Shown: positions 47,769 through 59,100 of the stretch, one piece after another
How the letters are laid out: the number at the start of each line of letters is the position of its first letter
How positions within the stretch are numbered: position 1 is the stretch's first letter
Assembly: GCA_028095005.1 (NCBI GenBank)
Contig: CM051460.1
Span: 190,767,742-190,831,741 of the forward strand
Origin: Rhynchospora pubera
Lineage: Eukaryota > Streptophyta > Magnoliopsida > Poales > Cyperaceae
Length of the DNA: 64,000 nucleotides
Direction of reading: 5' to 3'
Translations under genes and position numbers: made by a program
Notes under the pieces: model-generated
The model's input: only the letters and a program-made list of their open reading frames with translations
Database searches by the model: none
What the model was told of the DNA's origin: nothing

Positions 47769-49724
47769 ATGTCATTATCCGGTAATCAACCACCTCTTAG
47801 TGTCGACGCTGTCGTGGAGGAAAGTGAGAGCCGAAGTGAGACCATTGAAACAAGATCAACTCAATCGAAGAAAAAATCTGTGGTTTGGGGCCACTTTGTT
47901 GATACTGGAGATAAGAAGGTGGTATGCAAACATTGTGGAAGTGCTTTGAGTAAGGTCAAAGGCTCGGGGACCTCACACTTGCGTCGACATCTTTTGACCT
48001 CTTGCAAAAGCATCGGCGATGAAGAAAGAGCAAACATGTTAACAACTCAAGGGGATGATTGGTTTGATCCGTCTACTTTCAAATTTGATCCCGAGTTGAC
48101 ACGTGGCCTTCTCACGCTTTTCTTCATCGATGCTGAACTTCCATTTTCAGTCACTGAAAGTCGGTTTTTTGAACCGGCTATGAGATCTTTGAGACCAGAA
48201 TATAGATCTGTTGGGCGTCAGACAGTACGAGAAGATTGTGTCGCGGTTTTCAAGGCTGGTTGCAAAGTTGCATTGGCAGAGCTCCAAGAATTGGACTCAC
48301 GTGTGTCATTTACAAGTGACATATGGACCTCTAGTGCCAATTTAGGATACTTGTGCTTAACGGCACATTGGATCGATAAGGGATTTCAGTTTCAGAAAAG
48401 GATAATAGCTTTCAAGAAAATCTCTTATCCACATTCAGGGCAAGCCGTTGCTGATTTGGTTGAAAAGATATGGACCGATTGGAAGTTAGATGACAAGATA
48501 TTTGCTATTACTCTAGATAACTCTTCGGTGAATGATCTTGCTGTGAAACATTTGGAGAGTAGACTATCAGAAAAGATGCTTTTTGGTGCAAGTCACATGC
48601 ATATGAGATGTTCAGCACATATTTTGAATCTCATTGCGCAAGAAGGCATGAAACTCATCCATACAACATTGGAAAACATTCGAGAACTATTACGGCATAT
48701 TGGTTCAAGTGGATCAAGACTTCAAGTTCTCAATTCTATTTTGGATGAGCTCAACTTGTCACCTAAAAAGGGTTTGGCACTAGATTGCCCAACAAGATGG
48801 AATTCAACACTTTTAATGATCAAGGAAGCATTGGTGTTGAAAGGGGCCTTGAAGAGGTATGTCAATGATCAAGGAAGCATAAAAGGTCCAAGTCTAGAGG
48901 AGTGGAACAATGCTGAAGACATGGCTACATTTTTGGAGCCATTTCTTGATGCGACAAAAATATTCTCGAGTGTTAGAAAACCTTCTTCTCACACCTACAT
49001 TAAGGAGGTTTGGACTATTCGTAGATTGTTGCTGCTTGAGAATCACAAAGATAGTGCAATTTTGAGGGAATTGGCCGTACGAATGCAAAAGAAATTTGAC
49101 AAATATTGGGAAAACCCGAATCTGATTCTAACACTAGCAACTATCTTTGATCCTCGGTACAAGCTCATATTTTTGGCATTTTGCTTCAAGAAAGCTTATG
49201 GAGAGGGGTGTGAAGCAAATGCAAGGCTGGATTATATCCGTGATTGGTTGAAAAAGTACTATGAGGAATATGAGAAGGCTTGCATGGACCAAGATTCAAG
49301 TGTTGGGTCCTCTCAAGGTGAAAGGCATATTTCTAGAAAACGAAAGCTCGATGAGGAATTTGCTCAATTCAAGTCTGAAAATTTGGATTTGCACTCGACA
49401 ATGTCCGAGTTGGAGAAATATTTGCAAGAGAAGCCCATAGACACTGATGAAGAAAATTTCGACATTTTGCAATACTGGAAACAAAATTGTGGATTATATC
49501 CCACGCTTGCAAAGATGGCTAGGGACTTCTTGTCAGTGCAAGCATCAAGTGTTGCTTCCGAGTCTGCTTTTAGCACAGCAGGCCGACTGACCGATCATCT
49601 CCGCACCTCAATGAATAGTGAAACCATCGAGTGTCTCGTGTGCTCAAAGGATTGGTTTGGTCCAAAGGAGGAAGCATTTGACTTGAACAAATACCTACCT
49701 TTAATACGAAGGTCCGATCAGTGA
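47769..49724 (+). CDS. hAT-family transposase (RICESLEEPER-like), intact
   Basis: A single open frame of 651 residues. A BED-type zinc finger near the N-terminus has C53, C56, H70 and H74. The RNase-H-like core shows FTSDIWTSSANLGYLCLTAH with Asp184 and FAITLDNSSVNDLAV with Asp250. The RCSAHILNLIAQEGM block follows (~280). The C-terminal dimerisation region (~560-640) includes VASESAFSTAGR with Glu598, the likely third catalytic acid. Length and motif order fit plant hAT transposases of the zinc-finger-BED/RICESLEEPER group. The ATG is preceded by a splice acceptor (TTTTGTAG at about 47760), so transcripts probably start in the leader exon near 45830-45949. No stop or frameshift interrupts it, so this copy could still encode active protein. 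Confidence 0.93.
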   Translation: MSLSGNQPPLSVDAVVEESESRSETIETRSTQSKKKSVVWGHFVDTGDKKVVCKHCGSALSKVKGSGTSHLRRHLLTSCKSIGDEERANMLTTQGDDWFDPSTFKFDPELTRGLLTLFFIDAELPFSVTESRFFEPAMRSLRPEYRSVGRQTVREDCVAVFKAGCKVALAELQELDSRVSFTSDIWTSSANLGYLCLTAHWIDKGFQFQKRIIAFKKISYPHSGQAVADLVEKIWTDWKLDDKIFAITLDNSSVNDLAVKHLESRLSEKMLFGASHMHMRCSAHILNLIAQEGMKLIHTTLENIRELLRHIGSSGSRLQVLNSILDELNLSPKKGLALDCPTRWNSTLLMIKEALVLKGALKRYVNDQGSIKGPSLEEWNNAEDMATFLEPFLDATKIFSSVRKPSSHTYIKEVWTIRRLLLLENHKDSAILRELAVRMQKKFDKYWENPNLILTLATIFDPRYKLIFLAFCFKKAYGEGCEANARLDYIRDWLKKYYEEYEKACMDQDSSVGSSQGERHISRKRKLDEEFAQFKSENLDLHSTMSELEKYLQEKPIDTDEENFDILQYWKQNCGLYPTLAKMARDFLSVQASSVASESAFSTAGRLTDHLRTSMNSETIECLVCSKDWFGPKEEAFDLNKYLPLIRRSDQ

Positions 49725-51857
49725 AGGTACAATAGCTTAGCACTACTTAATTTTTAATTTATGTTGGTAGTAAAAGCGCATGGTATTAATGAATACAAAA
49801 ATTTTTAATTTCTGTTTTGATTTAATGTATAGGTCATTACTGCAATGGTGTGCTACTGGATGATGTAAGTTATCATTTCTGCATGACTTACTATTATAAT
49901 AATTTCTACTGGTCCTTATTTTCATACTGCATTATTAGAAAAGATCCAACATTTGAATAACTCATAAACTGGTAGAACTGTGTTTTCTTATTAAGACTTT
50001 AAGAGTCACATATACAACCATGTGCTTTCAGATAATCAGTATTTTATTTTTAATGGAAGAAATGATTATTTCAATCAAGTACCGGATTGCAAGTTTTCAA
50101 GTTGTTGTAACTTTCAAGTGTACAATTGAAGAATTAGGTACCACATAGGTTATGATAGTATGTACCGCAATTTGAACCCATATCAATAAAACCAATGCAG
50201 TCTGAATTCCTATCGATATAATAACAGATAAGGATTAACACGTTTTAGTGTTGGTTATGGTCTTTGAGATAAGGAATTAAGGATGTTGATTAATTTTGGG
50301 ATGAGAAGGATATAGCAAACTGGGAATCAGTAGCAGGTTTGGATAATTGGATCTGGAATTTTGGATACAAGTATACTAATTTTTCTGGATGTAGATACTA
50401 GATAATAGATATCAACGTCTCATTGCAGTTTTTTTTTTCTTTTTTATCACATGGGATACAAGTATGGAGTGTTTAGGTCGCATTTTTGTTGCATTTCAAT
50501 TCCCGAAGCCGAAATCGCATTTTTGTTGCATTTCAATTACTCTTAGGAAATAGCAATGTCACCATGCACAATATGTGATTTTCTAAAGTGATATTGATGT
50601 CTTTTGTTTTTTAAAATATGTTTTCTTTCAGCAACATGATTCCGTATGATATATCCATGTTTGTCTTTTGGGTAATATGTAATGTATAGTCTACTAGTCT
50701 TATCCATTTAATATCTGGACCTTTTTTTTTATACATTAGATGCATGTTAGTCTTTTGGGTAATATGTAATGAATGGATTGCATGTTTCATATTAAGATTT
50801 GGTGATATTTTTCTTTTGCAGGGGCAATTGGTTTAAAAGGGAGGTTCGTCACATGATTAACAATTTGGCGTGTCCAATATATCATTAGGTTTTAGGAAAT
50901 GTTTCTTTCAGCTATGTTAGTGTTAATTTGATATTTTTCAATATTATTTCTAAATTCTAATGTACTTTTGGGATGTAGAGCTTATGGATTGTTCTTTTGG
51001 CTTATGTTTAAGTTTGATAGAAATGACTGAACCAATGATTTTTGTTATGCTGATAATTAATGTGCCCTTTCTTCAGTTTTTTGACAAATATTTTTAAATT
51101 TATGAGCCTGCTTCTATGTGTTCTTTAATGGTATTAATTGTACAAAATATGCAATTGTTGATTTCAAAACATAATTCTAATGAAAACGGATTTCAAAGCA
51201 TCAAGTGTTGCTGAACAAGCTCGAGCTCGAGCAGAACCAAGGGCCTGGCCCTTCGTAGATCGAAGGGCTTTTTCCGGATAGTATCAAGAATTATAACGAG
51301 GGTCGAGTAATTAAGCGGAAACTAGGGCTGGACTCGATTCGGACTCAAATGCCTTGAGAAGAGGGCCGAGTCAGATATCCAGCTCGGCTTGGCCCAATCC
51401 CAGCGCTGAATTCGGTAGAACATTCTAGTCATTAATAAAAAGTTGAACCATTACACTTTATAAATTGAAGTTTACATAGACACAAGTACCATGAAATTTT
51501 GCCGAGAATGGTAATTTCTCAATATCATATTTCTTTTTTTTTTAATAAATGGGGAGTGTATGTTTCATCCTTGTTATTTTATTTTATTTTATTTTTATTA
51601 ATTGTAGTAACAATATTTTGTATCCAAAGGAAGATAGAGAGAGGAAAGTGCTCGTTTATGCTTGTAGGAACTGTGATCATCAGGTAATTCAAGTGTTAAC
51701 TTAATCTAAGACTTTTTTTTTTATTTATCGACTAGGTAAGCAATCTTACCAACAACTTTTTATTATCCCAAATTGGTCCTTAATTGGATATTTGGCGAAT
51801 TTAATTTTCAACGAAAGGGTAAGTAACATTTTTTTCTGCTAGCCCTGTATCATCTTT

Positions 51858-52016
51858 GGGGCTGTTTGGATTCATAGAGGAATTTGGAGAATTTCATCTT
51901 TCTAGCATAAATTTATTATAAACAATCCAAACTCTTCACAAAGTTACACACTTCCCAATAAATTTATGTCTAGAAATTGGAAATTTTCCAAATTTCTAAG
52001 CGATCCAAACGGCCCC
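51858..52016. mobile_element. Tourist-like MITE, copy 3
   Basis: 159 bp, ends GGGGCTGTTTGGAT and (other strand) GGGGCCGTTTGGAT, flanked by TTT on each side. The core is the inverse of copies 1 and 2 at 18.2-18.7 kb. Lies in intron 2 of the NRPB9 remnant. Confidence 0.75.
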
Positions 52017-52123
52017 TTTGATACTTATTCTTGAACTAATAATGCAGAATAAATGCTACATATATAAGCAAGAAGTCTTTGAATTACTTCCACAAGCTTC
52101 CTTCTTACAAGTAATATTTCCCT

Positions 52124-52535
52124 GAGTAAATCTATTGCGAACCATGGTTCATATAAGCTTTCGTGCACCATGACCGTTTTGGTTGGTGGTTTCATAAATT
52201 GTCAAATCTAATTTAATCAATCCAATTTATATATTTAAATCTCATAGTAAACAAAATTTTACAATTTTAGTTTTTTTTCAATTTTTTTTCAAATTTTTTA
52301 AAGCTTGCCATTTTTTGTTATAAATACACTAATTTATAAGTCAAAAAAATGACAAGTTTTAAAAAATTCGAAAAAAATAGTAAAAAATTTTCAAAAATTG
52401 TAAAATTTTTTTCTATGAGATATCAATATATATATTGAATTGGTTAATTTAAATTTGTCAATTTGCAAACTCATTGATCAAACGGTCGTGGTGCACGGAG
52501 CGCTCTATGCATCATTGTTCACAATAAATTTACTC
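52124..52535. mobile_element. Foldback MITE, 412 bp, 10-bp duplication
   Basis: Ends GAGTAAAT and ATTTACTC lead into long imperfect inverted arms (cgtgcaccatgaccgttt pairs with aaacggtcgtggtgcacg). A perfect 10-bp duplication ATATTTCCCT flanks it (52114-52123 and 52536-52545). Duplication length suits a MULE-type MITE. It sits 22 bp upstream of NRPB9 exon 3 and may have disturbed the branch point and acceptor. Confidence 0.8.
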
Positions 52536-52804
52536 ATATTTCCCTTGAATATAACAAGAAATAGCAAATAACTATTGTTTGTATCGGCACGTGTTGGATC
52601 ATTCCGTTTCTAAACTCACGCAAGAGTTACAAGATGTGACGAGCGATCCGACTCTACCGCGTACCAAATCAGTGAAGTGTGCCATGTGTGGCCACCCTGA
52701 AGCTGTCTATTTCCATGTAATTAATTACCTTTCCTTTTGTGTCTATTTACACGATTTGTCCTTTCCGCTTTCTCAATAGCAAAATTCCCAAATTCATTTG
52801 ATTG

Positions 52805-52880
52805 TGAGGAGAATCGAACGCGGGCATCCTCGAAGCCAACAGCACCACCCACTGGGTCCAGCGGCCTCATTTGTCAAGAG
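52805..52880 (-). mobile_element. Possible tRNA-derived SINE head
   Basis: On the minus strand, TGGACCCAGTGGGTGG resembles an A box and, about 35 bp on, CGTTCGATTCTCC resembles a B box of RNA polymerase III promoters. No A tail or duplication was found. Could also be a decayed tRNA-like fragment. Confidence 0.35.
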
Positions 52881-54150
52881 TTCTTATTAAATATATATAT
52901 TATTTAGAATCATTACAAACCGGTATTAACCGGCACAAACCAGTAGAACCGGTAAAACCGCTTACCGCCAGTCTGGCCGGTTTGATGGCCGGTAGGAATT
53001 TGAAAACATTGGGCGCAAGCTCTGGGTACATGTACAGATTTCGAGATAGACCCATTTACGATTTTAGTTTGGAGTTTTAAAATTTATTTTCATTTGGTTT
53101 GCAGCTACTTATGCATGATATTTAATTTCTTTGGAATGTCCAATTAAGCACCTTGCATAATTTTATTTTCTTTTTTTTTCCCTTCAAAATATGACAAAAG
53201 AGATATTGAAATCGGATTTTTAGTTGACGATTTTATTCAAGACTAGACAAAAGCTTATATCGTATAAATTTGTTAGACACCAACATAGTTCTTAGACATC
53301 AATATATATATGACTAAAGACAAATATGTCTGCATTTGCAGCCAGATGTTTTAATCGATATACTAATATGATCGCATTATTTGTATTATAATTATTTCAT
53401 TTTGGTAATTGATTCTAATTAATTATCTTTCATGACAGTTCAAATGATGGGTCCAGATGTTCCCAAGCACCAAAAAGTTAGATAGAGACGATCTGATTTG
53501 TAGAATTGCATGTCACGATTAAATGCAGCACAGATCAACGGCTCTGATTTCACATCTCATTGTTATTGTAACATCTCGTGCCAGATAAATAAGATTTTTG
53601 CTGCGTACGGGCCTAAATAAAAAAGTTTATTTAATAAATAAATAAGATATTTGCTTCTTTTCATCAAATTTGTGGCGGTCAAGATAGTGTGGATTGGACC
53701 GGACCGCTCACCACTTCAAAAAGCTGACAGGACCAGCACTGTTCGCTCAGATCTGATCTATACAATTTAAAAAGATTGGGCTTCGGATATGATTAAAAAT
53801 CTAAGTTCTACTTTAATATTAGCTTGCTAGTTATAATAATGAAAACAACAACAATGATGATTTTGAGACTTCTTAACCTACACCACATCAGTGTTTCATT
53901 TTAGTTTTACCTCATTTTTTTTTGGACGTCTAATAGTCTTAACGAAAATTTTAAAAGAAATTTATTTCTTTTGTGTTTCTGTATAGAAATTTTTTACGCA
54001 GCTAATAGTCTTGTTTTTCAGTACATAATTTCTTTTTTGAAAATAACTCTAACGATAACAATAATATAATAATGAAAACCAAACATTAAAAAAAAAATAA
54101 TAATGGAAGATGAAACATGGAGAATCTCGATCTACTGAAAAGAACGTGCA
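52881..54150. other. Intergenic, no gene seen
   Basis: Holds a short GC-richer patch with several ccggt words (52915-53000) and otherwise AT-rich sequence. The missing last exon of NRPB9 was looked for here and not found. Confidence 0.45.
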
Positions 54151-54154
54151 AACT

Positions 54155-54403
54155 GCAAAGTATAAATAGAGCACTTTGTTTCGTCTCACCTCCCAAGTCT
54201 CAAAGTACGACAAACAAATTAAAAAAAATGGGGAAAAAAAAACCCTGCTTCTACTCTTCACCATCTCGTTGAAATTGTCTCTAATCCTTCATGATTTCCA
54301 CACTTGTTGTTTATTAATTATTGTACACGATCCAACTAAATTGTAAATATCTAATTCCCATCCAATTATACTAAAGCCCAGCAGACCTCTCTTGTGCTGT
54401 TAG
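54155..54403 (+). promoter_or_regulatory. Orphan promoter and start of a possible broken gene
   Basis: A TATA box (tataaata at about 54160) is followed about 65 bp later by ATG at 54229 and an A run. One frame from the A run encodes a hydrophobic stretch (TLLLLFTISLKLSLIL) like a signal peptide, but it is out of frame with the ATG. The copia-type LTR begins at 54404. This may be the 5' end of a gene cut off by the retrotransposon. Weak evidence. Confidence 0.25.
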
Positions 54404-56164
54404 TGTTGGAGTTATGTCCTAGAAGTCAATAATTTAATGACTTAAATATTAGTTTATGTTTTGGATAATATTTTATCATCTGTTCCTAGGTTTATTATTG
54501 ACAGATCATTCAGGTTGAGGATCTGAATTGTAGATTTCTGTGGATCATTCTTTAGAATGACAATAATAAATCTAAACGGTCCATAATCTTGATAATTAAC
54601 AAGGAACATTAATTATCATATAAGATTAGTATGCAAGTTAAGTGATGATTAAGTTCTACAAATCATAGGTAAAGAGTTACCAACTTAATTGCATATGTGT
54701 ATGTTATGGAACATAGCACAGGACTTGACCCATCGAAATAAACATATGGATTGTGTTAAGTGTCATTGTTTATTTCGTTATGATTTTGGTTCTAAGTTTG
54801 AGATGTTTATCTTTTCCACATGAGGATAGGTTCAATAAATATTGTCTACCGCTGATTCCCGATAAGGGCTGCTATACGGACTTTATTTATGTTCTCTTGA
54901 ATTGTGCGGGGAAAAGCTAATCATCAAGAAAACCGTATGTCCCTCATTAATTCACTTAGTGAGTGACGATATCTGTTTGGGCCCCTTGATGGAGTTGGAT
55001 CGTATGCGCGCAACTAAGCGATCAACTCTAGATCAAGAAACGTATAATCTGCAAGAATGACACATTCCTATCTTGGATTATACGATGATATCGTGTGACA
55101 TAAGAATCAAAATAGAGAAACATATTTATTCTCTTATGCAGGATTGAAATATTGTAGCAGTACACTATTTATGCGAATTGGGAGTCATAACGTGTTGCTA
55201 GATACCGCTTATGATTATTGGAATTAAATAATGATTTAATTCCATGGCCAACATAGCATAAATCCTCAAAGGGTCACACAAATAGGACATTAATCACACA
55301 GTGCATTATTTATTTATTCACAGCAGTAGGTTCTGTGGAAATATGATAAGATTGATTAATTAATTATATACCGTTGCGAACCGTTATAATTAATTAAGTC
55401 AATGGATCATATAGAAATAAATTAATGCATTAACTAATCCTAAAATAATTATTAATGAGTTAATAATTAATTTAGTTCAACACTTATCAATATAAATGGT
55501 TATATTGATTAATTGGGCCGTTATTTAAATAGCAAATATATAGCCCAATTAAAGAGCAAAGTTTAGGGACCTTAATTATATGAATTAATGGTCCAAATGA
55601 AGGGGTTTAATGGCCCAAATAAGCCCATTTCGTGGCAGCCATTTATGGTGGTAGGTTGGATGGCATAGTTGTAATTATGCAAGAGGTCAATTAGGTTTTG
55701 TGCTCTATATAAGGATCACTTATGAGAGCCTCCACCTAGAGCTTTCTCTCTCCTCTCTTCCTCCCATTCTAGGCCGCCACCTTCCTCTTCTCTCCCTCTC
55801 TTTTGCTCATGTGTTGAGCTATTTTCTCTCCACTAAATCAAGGTTGTTGATTGATGCAAGAGAGAAAACCATAGGGATTAGGCTTGTTCTTTGGGTATGC
55901 TAGCACGTACCTTGTAGAACGTGATTAATCCTCCTTGGTGAACTCGAGGGCGGTTACGAGACGTGGTGGAGACGGTGGAGAAGGCACGCCATCGATTCCC
56001 ATGCCTTGGTCGAGCCCCGCGAATACGATTTCGCGGGAGGTATCGATTTCTCCTCTTTCTCTTTGTGTCTATTGCTTAAAGTACTAGATCTCGTGTTGCT
56101 TGTGTTTGCTTGGTTAATTAATTGGTAATTAGCATAAAAATGAAAATTAGCACACTTTCTAACA
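54404..56164 (+). repeat. 5' LTR, 1761 bp
   Basis: Begins TGTTGGAG and ends CTAACA, so the outer TGTT/AACA are inverted. Contains a TATA box (tatataag, 55706-55713) and a C/T-rich leader typical of the R region, plus a GC hairpin at 56016-56037. An open frame at 55700-55903 recurs in the 3' LTR and is not regarded as a gene. Confidence 0.95.
55706..55713 (+). promoter_or_regulatory. LTR TATA box
   Basis: tatataag, followed by a pyrimidine-rich stretch (ctttctctctcctctcttcc) as in plant LTR transcription starts. The same site in the 3' LTR is at 63606-63613. Confidence 0.7.
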
Positions 56165-56165
56165 G

Positions 56166-56177
56166 TGGTATCAGAGC
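56166..56177 (+). promoter_or_regulatory. Primer-binding site (initiator Met tRNA)
   Basis: TGGTATCAGAGC, complementary to the 3' end of plant initiator methionine tRNA, one base after the 5' LTR. Confidence 0.9.
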
Positions 56178-59100
56178 ACATGGTCGTACTTAAGCTATTT
56201 TAACACTTAATTAAGAGAAATTGGCTAATTAATGGACTTGTAGAGATGATGCGTTTGTTTGCTGTCTGGAAATGGTATTTTCTGTGTTATTTCGCGTTTT
56301 TGGATGTGATAAGTTCTCTGGAAGAACTTTCCATCTACATGAAAGTTGTAGATCTGTGGATTGTGATTCTTTTGTCGTTGGATTCACATTTTTCTGAATT
56401 AGTATGGATTTACTGTGAATAAAACGGCGACAGTGCGCAGAACCAGTTTTTGCTTGCACTGTCCTGTTTGAATAGCTTGAAAGATTTATATTTTGAATAT
56501 AAGTACCAGTGTTCTATGGCTAGAAATAAAGAGGACTTGAAGCTCTTTTTGAGCATGTATAACTTGTTACATGACTCGGATTAATTAGTGGGTTTTCAAG
56601 TATGAAAAGGAAGATCTTGTCAGATCCAGTTTGTTGAGCAAATCGATTGTTCTAATAAACTGTACCAACTGAGAACTCCTTTAAAAATTTTGTTTAAATG
56701 GAGTTGTTCTATTTTGAGTTAGGATTCCAGGAAAATTAATTTCGTAATTTTTCGTGGATGTTTGGACCTTCAACTAGGTTAAAACCTTTCGATTGACAGT
56801 CTGTCCCAGTACAGAATTTGTTGATTGTTTAGGCTGTAACTTAATATTATTGAACTAAACTTGGTTGTTTTCTTTTCATGAATGGATAGCCTGTAGTCTA
56901 AACAAGTTTTTCTATGTATATTGTATATATAAAAACTGGATAGAAGGTGGTCTAACAGACCAAATGGTTGAGAGGATAAGCTGAAAATCTCATAACGGTG
57001 TTTCGTGCACTTGTAAGAGATTTGTCTTTTTTGATTATCCCAGATGGTTTAAGATCTCTTCTTGAATTTTTTACTGGTAGTCACAACTTTGATAAGGAGC
57101 TTAAGTAATTTATTTGAGAATTTTTGGAGACCGAAAACTGTTGTTTTTGTTGGATTCCATTAGTTACGTTTTTTGGTAAATTACTGTTTTTCTAAGTATT
57201 CAAACTAGTTGAATTTAATTAGAAAACTCCTTGTTTGATCTCCTTTCTGTTATGGGATGTTGAAAGAACTTTCTAAATGAATTTAAACAAGTTTGGTTGT
57301 TTAAAATTGAGGATTTGTACACGGAATTTACTTATAGCAAACGATACGCAAAGATGCTTGAAAATCGTTAATTGGAAACAAATTCTTGTATGTGCTAACT
57401 TTGTTTTGTAGGTGGATAGTGGGTTTAGTATGGCTCAAGACTCAATGCCTTGTGGTTGTAAATGAATGCATGTGTGAATGTTTGTAATGCGGCCTTTGGT
57501 GCCATTAATTAATTTTTGATTAATTTTTGATGTAACTTGTGAGGCTTGCATGCCCCTAAGGATAGGAAGGGAATAGGATGTTTTCACATGTATTTTGCAC
57601 CTTTATTTTATATAGGATTTAGATCCTTATAGAATTTAGTGGGAGGGCAAGGATTAGATTAGTTTTGCTCCATGGACGATGTGGCGAAACTAATGCAAGC
57701 GGGAGCCATACAAACCCACAACTATGAGATGCTTATATGTGATTGCTTGTGATTGCTATGAATTGTCATAGGCTAGGTATGGGTGTATGCTTACATGACC
57801 ACCATACAAGTGTCACTTAATTGATTGTCCCAAACAAAACATGATTAAGTTAAATCGCCATCCTTCTCTCTATCCCCTTCTAACGTGTATGATCGTTCAT
57901 TGATGCATTCTCGCCGACGCGGGACATCGTGTTCCATCATCCGTGTCGGGGTGTAAATCGGATTTACTAGGAGCAAATAGAGAAAGGTTACTTAACGATG
58001 TTTTCTAATCGGATTGGACATCGGGGCAAAGTTTGTGGATATACATGTGATATTTCACAAACCAAGAATCATATGGAATGATTGGTTGGAGAACCTACCT
58101 TATCTAGTTGTTTTGGTGTCACGCCGACGCTAGCACCATCTCAACGAAAATAGGGATCTTGGAAAACCTACTATATTAGGGACATTAAATAATTGTAGTG
58201 GGAGTTTTATTTGTTATAAATAAAACAATTGCATAAACTAAATGACCGTAAATTGATTTTGTTATAGATGTTTAAATTGTTAATTTTGTTGCGATCAATC
58301 TTTGAAAATTAACAAACTCGTTTCTAAAAGTATTCACTTAAAGAAGTAATACCGATTCCTAAGACACGATCTTAGTGAAGAGAAATTTGAGTATGTCAAT
58401 TCCCAAAACTTTCCTCAAACTACCCGAACGTAGCAACGCGATGATTGATTGACTTTTGGCGAAAAGTTATTCAATAAAGCGTATGCTTAATATCCTCATT
58501 TGAAATTTCTAGACCTTTGAATTAGCGAATTCATATGGACTAAAATTAACTCGTACGTTCTCATCCGCTTACTCAAGAAAGTGTTCTTGGAGAAAGTAGA
58601 TATTAACTCCATCATTTATGATTGAGTATAAAGAATATGAGTTGACCAAGAGATTATTCTTTTAAAAGAAGTTATATGAATGTTTCATTAGCTCACAAAT
58701 CGAAAGATTGAAGTAGCTAATTGATGACTAGAGATATTAATCTCCGATATCAAGGATTGTTGATATTGTCATACGATCTCTTTGGAATTATAAAGGATAT
58801 AATGTTACCTTTTTCGCACACTTTTTGATGCAAAAAGGTAATTGGTTAAGTATACAAGAAATACTTCACCAAGGTATGAGTTGAAATTTCGAGACCCTCA
58901 TTTGTGACCATGTGTCACATGAGATGTTTCATTTGCCGTTTGTGGGAGGCATTTGAAAGGTTGTCCGAAATACCATGATTGTGACGATTAGAAAAATTCT
59001 AATCCTAAAGTGTATTTGTCGTTCAAATTATCTCACTATCTCTAATTTACACTAGTAACTTGATACTAGTTCATATGCTCACATTTAACGAAATGCATTA

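Larger units (their letters stand above)
45614..51408 (+). mobile_element. hAT element with intact transposase, 5795 bp
   Basis: Left end TAGCGCTGGTGATGGGCC and right end, on the other strand, CAGCGCTGGGATTGGGCC (14 of 18 match). A perfect 8-bp duplication AATTCGGT (45606-45613 and 51409-51416) fixes the borders. Inside are a probable noncoding first exon ending at a donor (GATCAG|GTAACT at 45949/45950), a pyroglutamyl-peptidase exon (46592-46696), and the transposase gene with an acceptor just before its ATG. The first left base is T where C is expected. It lies about 80 bp upstream of the NRPB9 remnant. Confidence 0.95.
51491..52716 (+). pseudogene. NRPB9: Decayed NRPB9 (RNA polymerase II subunit 9) gene
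   Basis: Three exons of the plant RPB9-type subunit, a zinc-ribbon protein of RNA polymerase II (relatives in Pol IV/V). Exon 1 51491-51510 encodes MKFCRE plus part of a Cys codon. Exon 2 51608-51683 gives NNILYPKEDRERKVLVYACR then NCDHQ. Exon 3 about 52558-52716 gives HSVSKLTQELQDVTSDPTLP, RTKSVKCAMCGHPEAVYFH. The first zinc-site cysteines and the first pair of the second site remain. Damage: the usual upstream Met codon reads ACA; the exon-3 acceptor is ACAA rather than AG before the GAA codon; exon 3 ends in His where the family has Gln; and no final exon with the last cysteine pair is found downstream. Intron 2 has gained two MITEs. It may instead be a rarely spliced gene, but loss of function is more likely. 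Confidence 0.8.

Noticed and set aside
55700..55903. 67-residue frame as a gene
   Set aside because: Present at the same place in both LTRs, begins at the LTR TATA box and is compositional.
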